Positions 8,699 through 17,686 of a DNA stretch of 64,000 nt are shown piece by piece. The stretch is taken from NCBI RefSeq assembly GCF_900115925.1, contig NZ_FOYF01000001.1, forward strand, positions 186,001 through 250,000, read 5' to 3'. Position 1 is the stretch's first letter. Every line of letters starts with the position of its first letter. Below the pieces are notes generated by a model. The model ran no database searches, was not told the origin of the DNA, and saw only the letters and a program-made list of their open reading frames with translations. The stretch is from Bacillus sp. cl95. Its GTDB lineage: Bacteria > Bacillota > Bacilli > Bacillales > Cytobacillaceae. The translations under genes were made by a program, and so were the position numbers.

Positions 8699-9838
8699 CT
8701 AGTTTTCTTTTAATAATAAATCTGCTAACTCGAGGACGTTATTCAATATGTAGTCCGCTCCATTTTTTTCAAATTCGCTTCGTGCGTTTTGTCCAGATAA
8801 ACCTGTCAAAACAGCTGCAAACTTACACCCGATTTTTCTAGCCGCCAACAAATCTGCAAGGGAATCTCCTACAATCAGTATTTCGTCACGATTCTCAAGG
8901 GGGAGATTAGACTCCAAACTTTTTTGCGCACCTGAGTGACGACCATTTAATCCAAGAACATATGTAAAAGGATTAGGTTTAGACAAAGGCCGAAAATCGG
9001 GAAACTCCATCTCTGCCTTTAAAACGTCATCGGCAGTAACAATATGATTCGCATCAAAATGCTTAAGCCAATCTAGATGTGTAAAAGGCTGTATCGTCTC
9101 AAGTTCGGGTCTTCCCGTACCAATGCCGATCTTGAGACCTTTTGTAAGTAATTTACTAAATAGTTCATCAATTTCTTCTCGAGGACAAAGTGTCATTTCA
9201 TCTGTAAGAAATCCTTTTTTTCCTGTTTGTACAGAAGATCTTCCAGTCGAGGCTAATACATGCTCATCGCCTACATACCATTCTTGTGAAATATGTTCTC
9301 CGACTGACCACAAAGTCCTGTCTTCAGAAAAAATCTTCGTTTCTATACTCAACTTTTCAAAGGCTATCGTATCAAGATGCTTGAACAATCCCTGTTTAGA
9401 TTCTCCGGCCGCTTCAAATCCTTCAACAAAACTTTCGAAGTTCAAATTCACTTCGTATTGGTTCAAAACATCACCAATATCAAGTAAGGTCTGGCGGTCA
9501 ATCCCTTTTTGAAGCCATGCCTTGATTTTTTCAGATTCTTGATCCTTCACTTGCTCTAGCAAGTGTATCAACTGATAACTTACCGTTAAATAAATCATAT
9601 CCCAGTTTGCATTTAGGCCCTTCGACTTTAGGAACTCGAGAACCTGGTCATCTTGAAAAACTCTCGAACGGATGTCAGCAATTTCTTTTGAATTGTAATT
9701 TGTCGTAAATCTTTCTGGAGCGAGACTTAAATAGTTTTTACTTATAAACAACTCCCAAACTGTAAGAGCAGATGCATCAAAATAGTGTTCTTCACTAAGT
9801 AAAACACCATCTACATCAAATAGAATAACTTTCACCAT
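8699..9838 (-). CDS. HAD superfamily hydrolase
   Basis: A 379-residue haloacid-dehalogenase-type phosphatase. HAD motif I is ILFDVDGVLL at the N-terminus (nucleophile and acid/base Asp), motif II is near IGIGTGRPE, and motifs III/IV are KPNPFTY and ILIVGDSLADLLAARKIGC. The cap insert between motif I and II is unusually long (about 230 residues), so the protein is larger than ordinary phosphoglycolate-type HADs. ATG 9838 was preferred to the GTG-side extension because GAGGAGGGGG lies 5 bases upstream. Substrate unknown. Confidence 0.85.
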   Translation of the reverse strand: MVKVILFDVDGVLLSEEHYFDASALTVWELFISKNYLSLAPERFTTNYNSKEIADIRSRVFQDDQVLEFLKSKGLNANWDMIYLTVSYQLIHLLEQVKDQESEKIKAWLQKGIDRQTLLDIGDVLNQYEVNLNFESFVEGFEAAGESKQGLFKHLDTIAFEKLSIETKIFSEDRTLWSVGEHISQEWYVGDEHVLASTGRSSVQTGKKGFLTDEMTLCPREEIDELFSKLLTKGLKIGIGTGRPELETIQPFTHLDWLKHFDANHIVTADDVLKAEMEFPDFRPLSKPNPFTYVLGLNGRHSGAQKSLESNLPLENRDEILIVGDSLADLLAARKIGCKFAAVLTGLSGQNARSEFEKNGADYILNNVLELADLLLKEN

Positions 9839-10107
9839 TTTATCCCCCTCCTCATTCACTTCTCCACTTTAATGTAGCATAGAAACGAGTGCGAATCTAT
9901 CATTAAAATGTGGTATATTCTCATCTACAACTTTTCAACATCCTTCAATAATGTCCTCCTTCAATGAATATTTCTTTATGTAAAAGCAAATCTATAAGGA
10001 GTACGCGTGTTATAGATGGAGTCATAGACTATTCATAATCAGACATTGGATTTCACATCTATAAAAGGAACTATTTTTAGAGAAGATTATTTTTAAGGAG
10101 GATTTTC

Positions 10108-10554
10108 ATGCCCGAAAGATTAACGAGCGTCATCAATAAGCAAATTGCGAACTGGTCTGTGTTGTACATGAAACTTCACAATTATCATTGGTACGTAAAA
10201 GGTGGACAGTTCTTCACATTGCATACCAAGTTTGAAGAGTTTTACAATGAGGCAGGATTACATGTTGATGAACTTGCTGAACGATTGCTCTCAATCGGTG
10301 GTTCCCCAGTAGCTACCATGAAGGAATGTTTGGAATTAGCATCAGTAAAAGAAGCCATTGGTTCAGAGAGCGCAGAACAAATGGTTGCTTCCATTACAGC
10401 TGATTTTTCCACTGTAATTTCCGAGCTAAAAGAAGGACTGGATATTGCAGACGAGGTCGGGGATGAAACGACAGGTGATATGCTACTTTCGATTTATGCT
10501 ACTTTAGAAAAACACGTGTGGATGTTAAAAGCCTTCTTAAATGAATCAGTATAA
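10108..10554 (+). CDS. Dps/MrgA ferritin-like DNA-protection protein
   Basis: A 148-residue Dps-family protein, which oxidises and stores iron in a 12-mer shell and shields DNA during oxidative stress or starvation. The inter-subunit ferroxidase ligands are visible: His in NYHWYV, and the [14 protein letters not shown] helix with Asp and Glu. An AAGGAGG lies 7 bases before the ATG. Single-gene unit with its own terminator. The 269-base upstream gap may contain a PerR-type operator, but I found no convincing match. Confidence 0.93.
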   Translation: MPERLTSVINKQIANWSVLYMKLHNYHWYVKGGQFFTLHTKFEEFYNEAGLHVDELAERLLSIGGSPVATMKECLELASVKEAIGSESAEQMVASITADFSTVISELKEGLDIADEVGDETTGDMLLSIYATLEKHVWMLKAFLNESV

Positions 10555-10569
10555 TGAATCTCATATCAA

Positions 10570-10600
10570 AAAGATCCTTTTCACATAAGGATCTTTTTTG
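10570..10600 (+). terminator. Terminator after dps
   Basis: Stem AAAGATCCTT/AAGGATCTTT followed by a T run. Confidence 0.85.
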
Positions 10601-10619
10601 TGCGTTGTGAGTATGCTTC

Positions 10620-11560
10620 CTATTCCCTTGCGAGTTTGTTTCGGTTATCCGCAAGAGGAGGTTCTTCTAACCATCCATGCTTAATCATAATGTTTGCTCC
10701 ATCTTCAGCGTATTCTGGTATGTATGTTGCATACTTCATGGCAATATCACGTCTTGGGCTTGCAGCCATAGCGCCTCCGTAATTCCCAATTCCTGCTGCA
10801 ATCATAGCAGTAACATGGAACATAATCAGTTTATCTGAAAATACTCGATCCCGGCTGTCTGTAACAGCTGCATCCCAAAGCATGGGAGCTGGTAAATCAT
10901 TTTCGGTAAGAATTTTGCTAAAGACATCTACATGTTTTTGAGCAATCGCTTTACCTCTTAAAAGAAAATTCACCACTTCTTCTTTTTCCGCAACTTGAGC
11001 AAATCCAATAATTAGTGTTTTACCAATCGCATTCGTTTGAACATTATTAAATAAGTGGGTAATCTCAATTGTAGAAAGTGACCGCTTTTCACCAAAGAAA
11101 CCTGGTAAAGCAGGGGACTTACGCAAGACCTCCGTCCATCTCCACTCCCGACAAAGTGGATTTTGTTGAAAAACAACAGTTTCTAATGCCACGACATCCA
11201 CTCTTGTCACCATTCCCAATGTCACCGCACTCGCAGCCATGCCCAGCACAGACATATTCCTTAATTACATCATGACAAAGATATCAGTAAATAACATGGG
11301 AGCTTCTACTTCAACGTCGTTTTTTGTAAAACCAATCGGTTCAGGAAATTTCTCTCTTTGGAATAATTCTCGCAGAAAACTCAAATGGCTAAGTGATGCT
11401 TGGAGAGCAAACTCAACAATAGGCTTAATTTCTCCATCTTTAACGTTATGTAGAAAGTATTTAAGCATGCATACAGAAGCGCTATCATTAATAAATTGTG
11501 ACCATAATGCCGACATTTCTGGTGCTGTAAGACGGGTGCAAAAACCTTCTCTCTATACAT
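10620..11560 (-). pseudogene. DUF3231 family gene, broken by nonsense and frameshift
   Basis: Two minus-strand pieces lie in the same frame and together make one DUF3231 protein of about 300 residues. The 5' piece (11265-11516, ending LFTDIFVMM) is separated from the 3' piece (10620-11255, beginning MSVLGMAAS) by the codons TAA-TTA-AGG-AAT, so one in-frame TAA interrupts a continuous FVMM-x-LRNMSVLG. At the 5' end the family segment RLTAPEMSALW is in frame with this piece, but the only upstream ATG with a plausible leader (11560) is in another frame, which suggests a second, one-base lesion in TTTTT/CCC. DUF3231 proteins are sporulation-era ferritin-like proteins of unknown role; an intact relative is at 31637. 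Confidence 0.85.
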
Positions 11561-11681
11561 TTTCTCTTAGTTTTCTCTAACACATGTAATTTATGAAAAT
11601 GTCTCAGTTGAAAATAAAACTCAGTTCAAAATACTTAAACCTACATGATATCATTTGGTAAACCATTTTCTATATCTCGAA

Positions 11682-11712
11682 AAAGCCCAGCTTCTTGCGG
11701 AAGCAGGGCTTT
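11682..11712. terminator. Bidirectional-type terminator between DUF3231 relic and csp
   Basis: Long stem AAAGCCCAGCTTC/GAAGCAGGGCTTT with one bulge; the A-rich side gives a T tract on the minus strand. Confidence 0.65.
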
Positions 11713-11753
11713 CATTATTTATAAAATAAAACGCTTTCAAAAACAAAATAAAA

Positions 11754-11777
11754 AACAGACCCTCGAAAGAGTCTGTT
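11754..11777 (-). terminator. Terminator of cold-shock gene
   Basis: Stem AACAGAC/GTCTGTT followed by Ts on the minus strand, directly after the csp stop. Confidence 0.8.
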
Positions 11778-11796
11778 CTTTACGCTGCTATGTCAA

Positions 11797-11997
11797 TTAT
11801 GCTTTACGCACGTTAGTAGCTTGTGGTCCACGTTGGCCTTGTTCAACTTCGAAAGTTACTTCTTGACCTTCGTCAAGAGACTTGAAGCCTTCAGCTTGGA
11901 TAGCTGAGAAGTGTACGAATACATCGTCTCCGCCTTCGCGCTCGATGAAACCGAAACCTTTTTCTGCGTTAAACCATTTTACTTTACCTTGTTCCAT
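11797..11997 (-). CDS. CspA-family cold-shock protein
   Basis: A 66-residue single cold-shock domain. RNP1 is KGFGFIER and RNP2 is DVFVHFSAI, both intact; these bind single-stranded RNA and DNA and act as an RNA chaperone. The ATG has an AGGAGGCAACAAAC leader. The 305-base upstream gap is probably its long 5' leader, as is typical of csp genes. It is one of two csp genes here (see 46493), about 75 percent alike by eye. Confidence 0.95.
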   Translation of the reverse strand: MEQGKVKWFNAEKGFGFIEREGGDDVFVHFSAIQAEGFKSLDEGQEVTFEVEQGQRGPQATNVRKA

Positions 11998-12137
11998 GTT
12001 TGTTGCCTCCTAATATGCGTTGCATTGTAATACTATCCTTGCTCAAATCTTCATCAAGACATTACTATCTCTCATATCGGCAAAAATAATTCTCCTTAAG
12101 AATAACAGTAATAATTCATAATTGCAAGTCCAATGAC

Positions 12138-12149
12138 CACACTAGTGTG
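12138..12149. promoter_or_regulatory. Perfect palindrome overlapping a TTGACA box upstream of csp
   Basis: CACACTAGTGTG is a perfect 12-base palindrome whose minus-strand upstream arm overlaps TTGACA, in the csp leader region. No well-spaced TATAAT follows, so the promoter assignment is weak. It could be an operator; this is speculative. Confidence 0.25.
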
Positions 12150-12279
12150 TCAAATACTTTTATTCATTTTTTGACAAAATCTGCATCATACTAATTTTCA
12201 GAACCAAATCGATTCCTAAGATCTGAATACATTTACTCAAGTCAATTACCTTAAAAGAATAATCTTTTTCAAAGAAAAA

Positions 12280-12298
12280 AGGATGGAATCTCCATCCT
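12280..12298 (-). terminator. Terminator of VOC gene
   Basis: Stem AGGATGGA/TCCATCCT with a T run on the minus strand. Confidence 0.8.
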
Positions 12299-12303
12299 CC
12301 CAT

Positions 12304-12672
12304 TTACACTTTTTGAACAATTTCAATCCGGTTACCAAAAGGATCAAATACGTGAAACCTTTTTACTCCTGGTATGCGATCATCTTCCACGAAAGTTACT
12401 TTTTTCAGTGCTAAATGTTTCTTAAAGGCTTCAATGTCATTCACTTCAAAGGCTGGGTGAGCTTTTTTAGCAGGAGTGAATGGATCATCAATCCCTATAT
12501 GTACGTGACAAACGCCGCTAGAAAACCAAACTCCACCATTTTTCTTCAACAATTCCGGCTTTTCCACTTCTTCGAAACCCAGGATATTTTGATAAAAATC
12601 TCTCGCCAAATCTTCGCTCCCTTTTGGTGCAGCCAATTGTACATGGTCGATTGCTTTGTAGAAAAAGGACAT
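12304..12672 (-). CDS. VOC family (glyoxalase/bleomycin-resistance fold) protein
   Basis: A 122-residue single VOC module. The beta-strand ligand positions are recognisable: His in AIDHVQLAAP near the N-terminus, the central VCHVHIGID, and Glu in the C-terminal DPFGNRIEIVQ. The fold places a metal in a paired site and usually works as a dimer. The specific reaction is unknown. The ATG at 12672 was chosen because GGGGGAG lies 7 bases upstream; longer frames lack a site. Confidence 0.85.
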   Translation of the reverse strand: MSFFYKAIDHVQLAAPKGSEDLARDFYQNILGFEEVEKPELLKKNGGVWFSSGVCHVHIGIDDPFTPAKKAHPAFEVNDIEAFKKHLALKKVTFVEDDRIPGVKRFHVFDPFGNRIEIVQKV

Positions 12673-12765
12673 GAATACTCCCCCTAACATCAATAATGCT
12701 TTAATCATATTACAAAATAAGAAATTAAAAAATAATAACATATGAATGAATATCGATAAGTTAAA

Positions 12766-13077
12766 CTAATCACCAGAATCGAATCTGTACATTTTTAAAT
12801 CTATACGCGCTTCATCAAGAAATAAAATACCTTCGTTTAAAAGAAGATGTTTTTGTTCCATGAACGCCTCTTCATCATGAAAACCGATTTGTCCCCTTGC
12901 ATTGATAACTCGGTGCCATGGCAAGCCATACTTATCACTCATTGAGTGCAGAATCCTCACAACTTGTCTCGCTCCACGTGGACTTCCTGCACATGCAGCA
13001 ACTTGTCCATATGTCATGACTTTTCCTGATGGGATATTAGCAATGATGTCAATAACTCTCTTTGTAAATGGTGTCAT
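12766..13077 (-). CDS. Alkyltransferase-like (ATL) DNA-repair protein, MGMT family
   Basis: A 103-residue protein of the O6-alkylguanine-DNA alkyltransferase family. The DNA-binding winged-helix part (SGKVMTYGQVAACAGSPRGARQV) is present. At the active site the usual PCHR is PWHRV, so the alkyl-accepting Cys is replaced by Trp. This is the ATL signature: such proteins flip and bind O6-alkylguanine and route it to nucleotide excision repair rather than repairing it directly. Its start overlaps the peptidase E stop by three bases. Confidence 0.88.
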   Translation of the reverse strand: MTPFTKRVIDIIANIPSGKVMTYGQVAACAGSPRGARQVVRILHSMSDKYGLPWHRVINARGQIGFHDEEAFMEQKHLLLNEGILFLDEARIDLKMYRFDSGD

Positions 13078-13688
13078 AGTAATTTCCCTTTATTATATTC
13101 TGATACAGTGTATCCTTCTCTAACTGAAATGGCTTTGTATTCCTCATCATCGACTATCAGCATTGTATGATCGTCGAGCCCATATCCATTATTCGAGCCA
13201 ATTTCATTTAGAAATGCATTCTTACGATCATCATAATTGAAGTGTGTACAGACAAAATCTTTGAGGAATCCTAGGCCTTCCACCTTTTTCATTTTTCCTT
13301 CTTCATTACTTACTGACATAGCAAACAATGCATTTGCACCTGCACTGAACCCAGCGACGGTGCATTCACCACTTTCGTATGCTTTACGAAGCAGTTCATC
13401 TACATCTGTTTCTTTTAAGAGTTGCATAAGTCGAATGGTACTGCCCCTTCCAAGATAGATGAGATCTGCTTGTTGAAGTTCGTTCCTATTTCCCTTGGAA
13501 AATAAGTCTACTTGATATCCGAATTCTGTTTTATAAAGCTGTGAAAATTCCGCAAATGCAGAGGAATCACCGCTGTCTATATAAATGATTTTCGGATTTT
13601 TTGGGAGCCCATTTACCACAATCCGCTCTAATTCTGGATCATAATTGCCCCCATGTAGACCTCCACCCATTGCGATTAATCTTTTCAT
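13074..13688 (-). CDS. Peptidase E-like (S51) protein
   Basis: A 204-residue S51-family protein. The nucleophile serine lies in the GFSAGANALF elbow, and the glutamine amidotransferase-like fold is suggested by LIYLGRGSTIRL and HFNYDDRKN. Classic peptidase E cleaves N-terminal aspartyl dipeptides in the cytoplasm. It is translationally coupled to the downstream ATL gene, although the two functions have no obvious link. Exact substrate is not shown by the sequence. Confidence 0.8.
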   Translation of the reverse strand: MKRLIAMGGGLHGGNYDPELERIVVNGLPKNPKIIYIDSGDSSAFAEFSQLYKTEFGYQVDLFSKGNRNELQQADLIYLGRGSTIRLMQLLKETDVDELLRKAYESGECTVAGFSAGANALFAMSVSNEEGKMKKVEGLGFLKDFVCTHFNYDDRKNAFLNEIGSNNGYGLDDHTMLIVDDEEYKAISVREGYTVSEYNKGKLL

Positions 13689-13774
13689 TTTTATCCCTCC
13701 GAAGTGTTTCTCTTGTATGTTTTTAGACTAGCACATATAGTGGACAAAGAAACATTTTTTTGGAGATGCCTTAT

Positions 13775-14362
13775 ATGAAAAAATCCATTATCTTATCTAC
13801 GTGCCTTTCTCAAATCATTTTTCTTGGAATGATCCCCATTGCTTTAGAGTTATTTGCCTATCTACACCCTGTTGTTATAGCTGTCATTTGGGTAGGAATT
13901 ACATTCTTATGCTTTTACTTTGTTTTCTTATTACGAAAACATCACATCAACGTCCATAAACATACACTAAACGCAATATTCATCCTGTATACTCTAGCTT
14001 TACTTGTACTAATGTTTAACAGACCTAGCGATCCATTTTATGGGCAAATCAATTTGACCCCCTTCTCAACCGTCAACTTTTATTTATCTGGTAGAGTCAG
14101 CCCTTTAATTGCCTTTTATAATCTTACGGCAAATATCGTTTTGTTCATGCCTTACGGAGTTCTTGCAAAATTACAAAAACTAACCTTATTGAAAATGATG
14201 TCGCTTACCACGTTGGTTATCGCTTCTTTAGAAGCTCTTCAGTTATTAACTAGACGTGGAAATTTTGATATCGACGATCTAATTTTGAATCTTTTCGGAG
14301 TTTTTCTTGGCGGACTTCTCTTTCCCCTATTTAACCTTGTTTTCAAAATGAAGAATACATAA
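13775..14362 (+). CDS. VanZ family membrane protein
   Basis: A 195-residue multi-pass protein with the VanZ-like core: MFNRPSDPFYGQINLTPFSTV, then YNLTANIVLFMPYGVL, then FDIDDLILNLFGVFLG. VanZ-type proteins are linked to teicoplanin tolerance in enterococci, but most Bacillus members have no known role. ATG 13775 has TTTGGAG about 9 bases upstream; an upstream TTG at 13760 is less likely. Confidence 0.8.
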   Translation: MKKSIILSTCLSQIIFLGMIPIALELFAYLHPVVIAVIWVGITFLCFYFVFLLRKHHINVHKHTLNAIFILYTLALLVLMFNRPSDPFYGQINLTPFSTVNFYLSGRVSPLIAFYNLTANIVLFMPYGVLAKLQKLTLLKMMSLTTLVIASLEALQLLTRRGNFDIDDLILNLFGVFLGGLLFPLFNLVFKMKNT

Positions 14363-14370
14363 GCCTGTTC

Positions 14371-14399
14371 AAAATCAACGTCGCTGTGATGTTGATTTT
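14371..14399 (+). terminator. Terminator after vanZ-like gene
   Basis: Stem AAAATCAAC/GTTGATTTT followed by a short pyrimidine run. Confidence 0.7.
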
Positions 14400-14484
14400 C
14401 TTCAGCATAAATTTTCTGTCTTTACACAACTTAAGAAAGCAAGATAGTTAATTATTATACTTATTCATAAAAAGGAATGATGGG

Positions 14485-14946
14485 ATGCGTCAATCAAAAC
14501 TCATATTACTCATCATGGTTTTGCTTTCATGGCTCACGCTCCCTTTTCTAGGGAAAAGATATATAAAAAGGTTCCTTCCAGGGGCTTTGTTCATGTGTGG
14601 GTTGATATATGGTGAAAGTGTTTATGCTGAAAGAAAGCGATGGTGGGTCATTCATAAAAAAATCCATCCTAATTTAACTGGAGAAACACCCTTGATTTTA
14701 GGTCCTTTTCTTGTTGGGTCGCTTTGGATTTTAAGATTTACATATGGTAAATTCTTCATTTACCTTCTTTTAAACGCAGTAGCTAATTTGTTTTTTGTCT
14801 TTCCTTTTTATAGCCTATTTAAGCGAATCGGGATATTCACTCTTGTTCGATTAAGTCGGATGCAACTTGCAGGACTATTTTTCATCAAATCGGTGATTAT
14901 GTACATTTTTCAATTTGGATATGAAAAAGTTAAGTCTAAAGTATGA
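14485..14946 (+). CDS. Multi-pass membrane protein, unknown
   Basis: A 153-residue protein with about four hydrophobic segments, including ILLIMVLLSWLTLPFLG at the N-terminus and LLLNAVANLFFVFPFYSL. The middle is basic (AERKRWWVIHKKIHP). An AAAGGAATGATGGG region precedes the ATG. I do not recognise the family. It is a single-gene unit between a terminator and a weak hairpin ending in TTTTTTT (about 14948-14970). Confidence 0.65.
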   Translation: MRQSKLILLIMVLLSWLTLPFLGKRYIKRFLPGALFMCGLIYGESVYAERKRWWVIHKKIHPNLTGETPLILGPFLVGSLWILRFTYGKFFIYLLLNAVANLFFVFPFYSLFKRIGIFTLVRLSRMQLAGLFFIKSVIMYIFQFGYEKVKSKV

Positions 14947-15085
14947 TAGCAAAATGCTGTCATGCTTTTTTTATTTCATCCCCAAAAACTTTTTTCCCTT
15001 TTCTCACGATAATTACCACCTATAGTTTCGGCAAAATCACAGAAAATAGGAGGGTAAGACATCATCTTTAAGGGAGGCAATTCGA

Positions 15086-16120
15086 TTGATAAAAAAGAAA
15101 TATGGCTTGTTAATTGCTCCTGTTCTGGTGCTGGGACTAGCAGCCTGTAACAACGATAATGATAATGATAAAGCACCTATGGATACGGCTTATAATAATC
15201 GTACAGGTGTAAATACTCCACTGAACGTAAGGAATGACGTTATCGATCATCGTGGTCCACTCACTGAAGATTATGATTTAGGAAGAGATCGTTACAATAC
15301 GATGAGAACGGTCCGTAATAACGACCGTGGCATTTTAGACAGAGACAATGAATTTGATTTGACGAAAAGAACTAAACGTCGTGGTGATGATTTAAACATT
15401 TCTAGTATGAATACAAGCTTGGATAGTCAACAATATCCTCATACAAGAGCAGTATTGATTCAAGATGCGAAGTATAAGTATATTCCTATGGATTCTCAAC
15501 AAGCACAGAAATTCTTGCAGGGTTTACCTTCAGGAATGATACCACCGGGATTGCTGGATCAACTGATTCCTGCTCCAGGTCAACAACAAGCACAACAGCC
15601 TCCAGCGGCGGCACCACAACCGCGAGCGACGGCTCCAGCACCGGTTCCGAAGACAACGGCTCCTACGCCTAGGACAACTACGCCTGCACCTGCTGCTCCT
15701 GCACCAAAAACGACTGCACCAGCAGCAAAACCTACAGCTGGGATTAGTCAGTTTGCACAACAGGTTATCGACCTTACAAACGCTGAGCGACGTAAGAATG
15801 GACTACCTGCCTTGACAGGCGACACAAAATTAAGTGGGGTTGCCCAAAAGAAAGCAGATGACATGAGGATTAAAGGTTACTTTTCTCATACAAGTCCAAC
15901 ATATGGTTCACCATTTGATATGATGCGCGACTTTGGGGTTTCTTACAGTTCGGCTGGTGAGAATATTGCACAAGGTCAGCAAACTCCTCAAGCAGTTGTC
16001 ACAGCTTGGATGAACAGTGAAGGACACCGTAAAAACATCCTGAGTTCTAACTTTACACACATTGGCGTTGGTTATGATGCTACGGGCAAGCACTGGGTGC
16101 AAATGTTTATCGGGAAGTAA
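15086..16120 (+). CDS. CAP-domain (SCP/PR1-like, YkwD-type) lipoprotein
   Basis: A 344-residue lipoprotein. TTG start at 15086 with AAGGGAGG 8 bases upstream. The signal peptide ends in the lipobox LAAC (Cys about 21). A charged, Arg/Asp-rich region (about 30-110) and a Pro/Ala/Thr linker (about 165-215) lead to a C-terminal CAP domain (about 222-344) with the family motifs YFSHTSP, SAGENIAQG, EGHRKNIL and HIGVGY. Bacterial CAP proteins are extracellular and sporulation-associated in several Bacillus species; the activity is not defined. The Pro/Ala/Thr linker is likely flexible and cell-wall spanning. Confidence 0.88.
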   Translation: MIKKKYGLLIAPVLVLGLAACNNDNDNDKAPMDTAYNNRTGVNTPLNVRNDVIDHRGPLTEDYDLGRDRYNTMRTVRNNDRGILDRDNEFDLTKRTKRRGDDLNISSMNTSLDSQQYPHTRAVLIQDAKYKYIPMDSQQAQKFLQGLPSGMIPPGLLDQLIPAPGQQQAQQPPAAAPQPRATAPAPVPKTTAPTPRTTTPAPAAPAPKTTAPAAKPTAGISQFAQQVIDLTNAERRKNGLPALTGDTKLSGVAQKKADDMRIKGYFSHTSPTYGSPFDMMRDFGVSYSSAGENIAQGQQTPQAVVTAWMNSEGHRKNILSSNFTHIGVGYDATGKHWVQMFIGK

Positions 16121-16129
16121 TGAACTTAG

Positions 16130-16159
16130 ACAAGGTCTCATTTGAGGCCTTGTTTTTTT
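16130..16159 (+). terminator. Terminator after CAP lipoprotein gene
   Basis: Stem ACAAGG/CCTTGT with an extended GGTCTC/GAGGCC arm and a seven-T tract. Confidence 0.85.
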
Positions 16160-16433
16160 GAGGAGAACCAGAAATATTCCTATGCGTAATGCGTGTGCCG
16201 AATTTTGTCACTAGTCGATCCTCATTTCTAATCTATATCCTAGATCTTAGTATCGATTAATGGTCGATTAATGTCCTCATTCCTCACCCTTTAGAAAAAA
16301 TATAAAACAGGTGAATTTAATTCATAATGGCATTAGGTTAATTAAGCCATTACTAAAATAACGCATATGTAACCCACCTTTTAGGAAAACTATCGTGGAC
16401 ATGGATTATATTTATTCTTTGAAGGGGATCTTA

Positions 16434-17222
16434 ATGGATAATTACACGAATGTTAATTCTGCTCGACGCTATAAAGCTCATGTCAGCATTGTAGGCACTA
16501 CTCAAATCCACTTACGAAACCCTTATATCATCGCTTGGTGGTCTGCTGCATTTCCTGGATTTGGACATTTACTTTTATCGAAATATATTAGAGGTTATGT
16601 CTTATTTATATGGGAAGTAATTGTTAATTTAAATGCAAATGTTAATCTTGCGATGATTTTTTCATTTCAGGGGAATATTGATATGACGAAAGACATTTTA
16701 AACACAAGATGGTTACTCATGTATATTCCTGTATACCTTTTTGGGATTTGGGATGCCTATCGAACAACTGTAGATATGAATAAGGTTTATCTATTAGCTG
16801 ATCGAGAAGATCACCCATTCAACTCATTTAGTATAGGTGCCTTGGAAATTAATTATCTGGATAAGAGAAATCCAATTCTTGCTATCTTATGGTCCATATT
16901 TGTTCCGGGTCTAGGACAACTTTATTTACATAGGATTCTGACCTCTTTTTTTGTGATCATATGGTTAGTGATCTTTTTTTACTATTCTCATGTTCTCGAG
17001 GCCGCATCCCTCTTATTTTTAGGAAAGATTCATGAAGCAACAAACATCCTAAACCCAGAATGGCTTTTATTCCTTCCATCTGTTTACGGTTTTGCCATAT
17101 TCGATTCTTACATGAATACTATCGAAAATAATAAACTGTATGAAAAAGAACAAAGAAATCACTTGAAGAAAAATTATCAATCCCAAAGTTTTAAAATCCT
17201 AAAAGGACAGAAGGTGAAGTGA
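16434..17222 (+). CDS. Membrane protein with two tandem homologous halves
   Basis: A 262-residue multi-pass protein built from an internal duplication. The first half begins NPYIIAWWSAAFPGFGHLLLS and the second NPILAILWSIFVPGLGQLYLH; both continue through a long hydrophobic stretch, an N-P/T-x-W-L-L segment, and end in FGIWDAYRTTV or FAIFDSYMNTI. The P-G-x-G-x-x-L motif resembles TM2-type repeats. Function unknown. ATG 16434 was chosen for its GAAGGGG site. Its stop overlaps the next gene's GTG start (GTGA), so the two are coupled. Confidence 0.75.
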   Translation: MDNYTNVNSARRYKAHVSIVGTTQIHLRNPYIIAWWSAAFPGFGHLLLSKYIRGYVLFIWEVIVNLNANVNLAMIFSFQGNIDMTKDILNTRWLLMYIPVYLFGIWDAYRTTVDMNKVYLLADREDHPFNSFSIGALEINYLDKRNPILAILWSIFVPGLGQLYLHRILTSFFVIIWLVIFFYYSHVLEAASLLFLGKIHEATNILNPEWLLFLPSVYGFAIFDSYMNTIENNKLYEKEQRNHLKKNYQSQSFKILKGQKVK

Positions 17223-17686
17223 TAAGAATGCAGCTTTTTTCTACCTTCGAAAGTAACGCCTTTTTAGAAATCGCCATTGCAACTCTAGAGAAAAAAGGAA
17301 TACAAAAACAAAGCATTTTTGCTGTACCACTAGACAACCGCACCGAGGACCGCAAGTTTTTGGATACTTTACATCGATCGGATGGGACTTCTTTAATTGA
17401 TATCGGTATTGCGCTTGCAACCGCTTTTTCAGTTATTGGCTCAAGCATCGGTTTTCAATTGGATTGGGGGCCTATTTATTGGGGCCTTATTGGGGCAGGT
17501 AGTGGATTTGTTTTAGGGTTGGCAATTAGGTTATTCATTGAAATAGTCTATAAAAAGAAAAAAAGAATCTTAAAAGGTAAACATTCCGAGATCGTCCTTA
17601 TTGTTGACTGTGAAGTGTCACAAGCCGAATTAGTCGAAAATATTCTTTGGAATCACTTCGCATTAGGGGTGGCAAAAGTCGAATAA
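17219..17686 (+). CDS. Membrane protein with glycine-zipper segment, unknown
   Basis: A 155-residue protein. Residues 1-60 are soluble and look like an acidic/basic alpha-beta fold (EIAIATLEKKGI). A glycine-rich hydrophobic region follows (about 62-110: GIALATAFSVIGSSIGF and GLIGAGSGFVLGLAIRL), then a KKKKR basic stretch and a C-terminal beta-rich tail (IVLIVDCEVSQAELVENILW). The overall layout resembles Bacillus stress proteins with flanking ferredoxin-like parts, but I cannot name a family. The GTG start (17219) overlaps the upstream stop; ATG 17228 is an alternative. Confidence 0.65.
   Translation: MIRMQLFSTFESNAFLEIAIATLEKKGIQKQSIFAVPLDNRTEDRKFLDTLHRSDGTSLIDIGIALATAFSVIGSSIGFQLDWGPIYWGLIGAGSGFVLGLAIRLFIEIVYKKKKRILKGKHSEIVLIVDCEVSQAELVENILWNHFALGVAKVE

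Noticed and set aside
11239-11580. Plus-strand frame over the DUF3231 relic
   Set aside because: It overlaps the relic and has no ribosome binding site; the minus-strand family motifs are clear.
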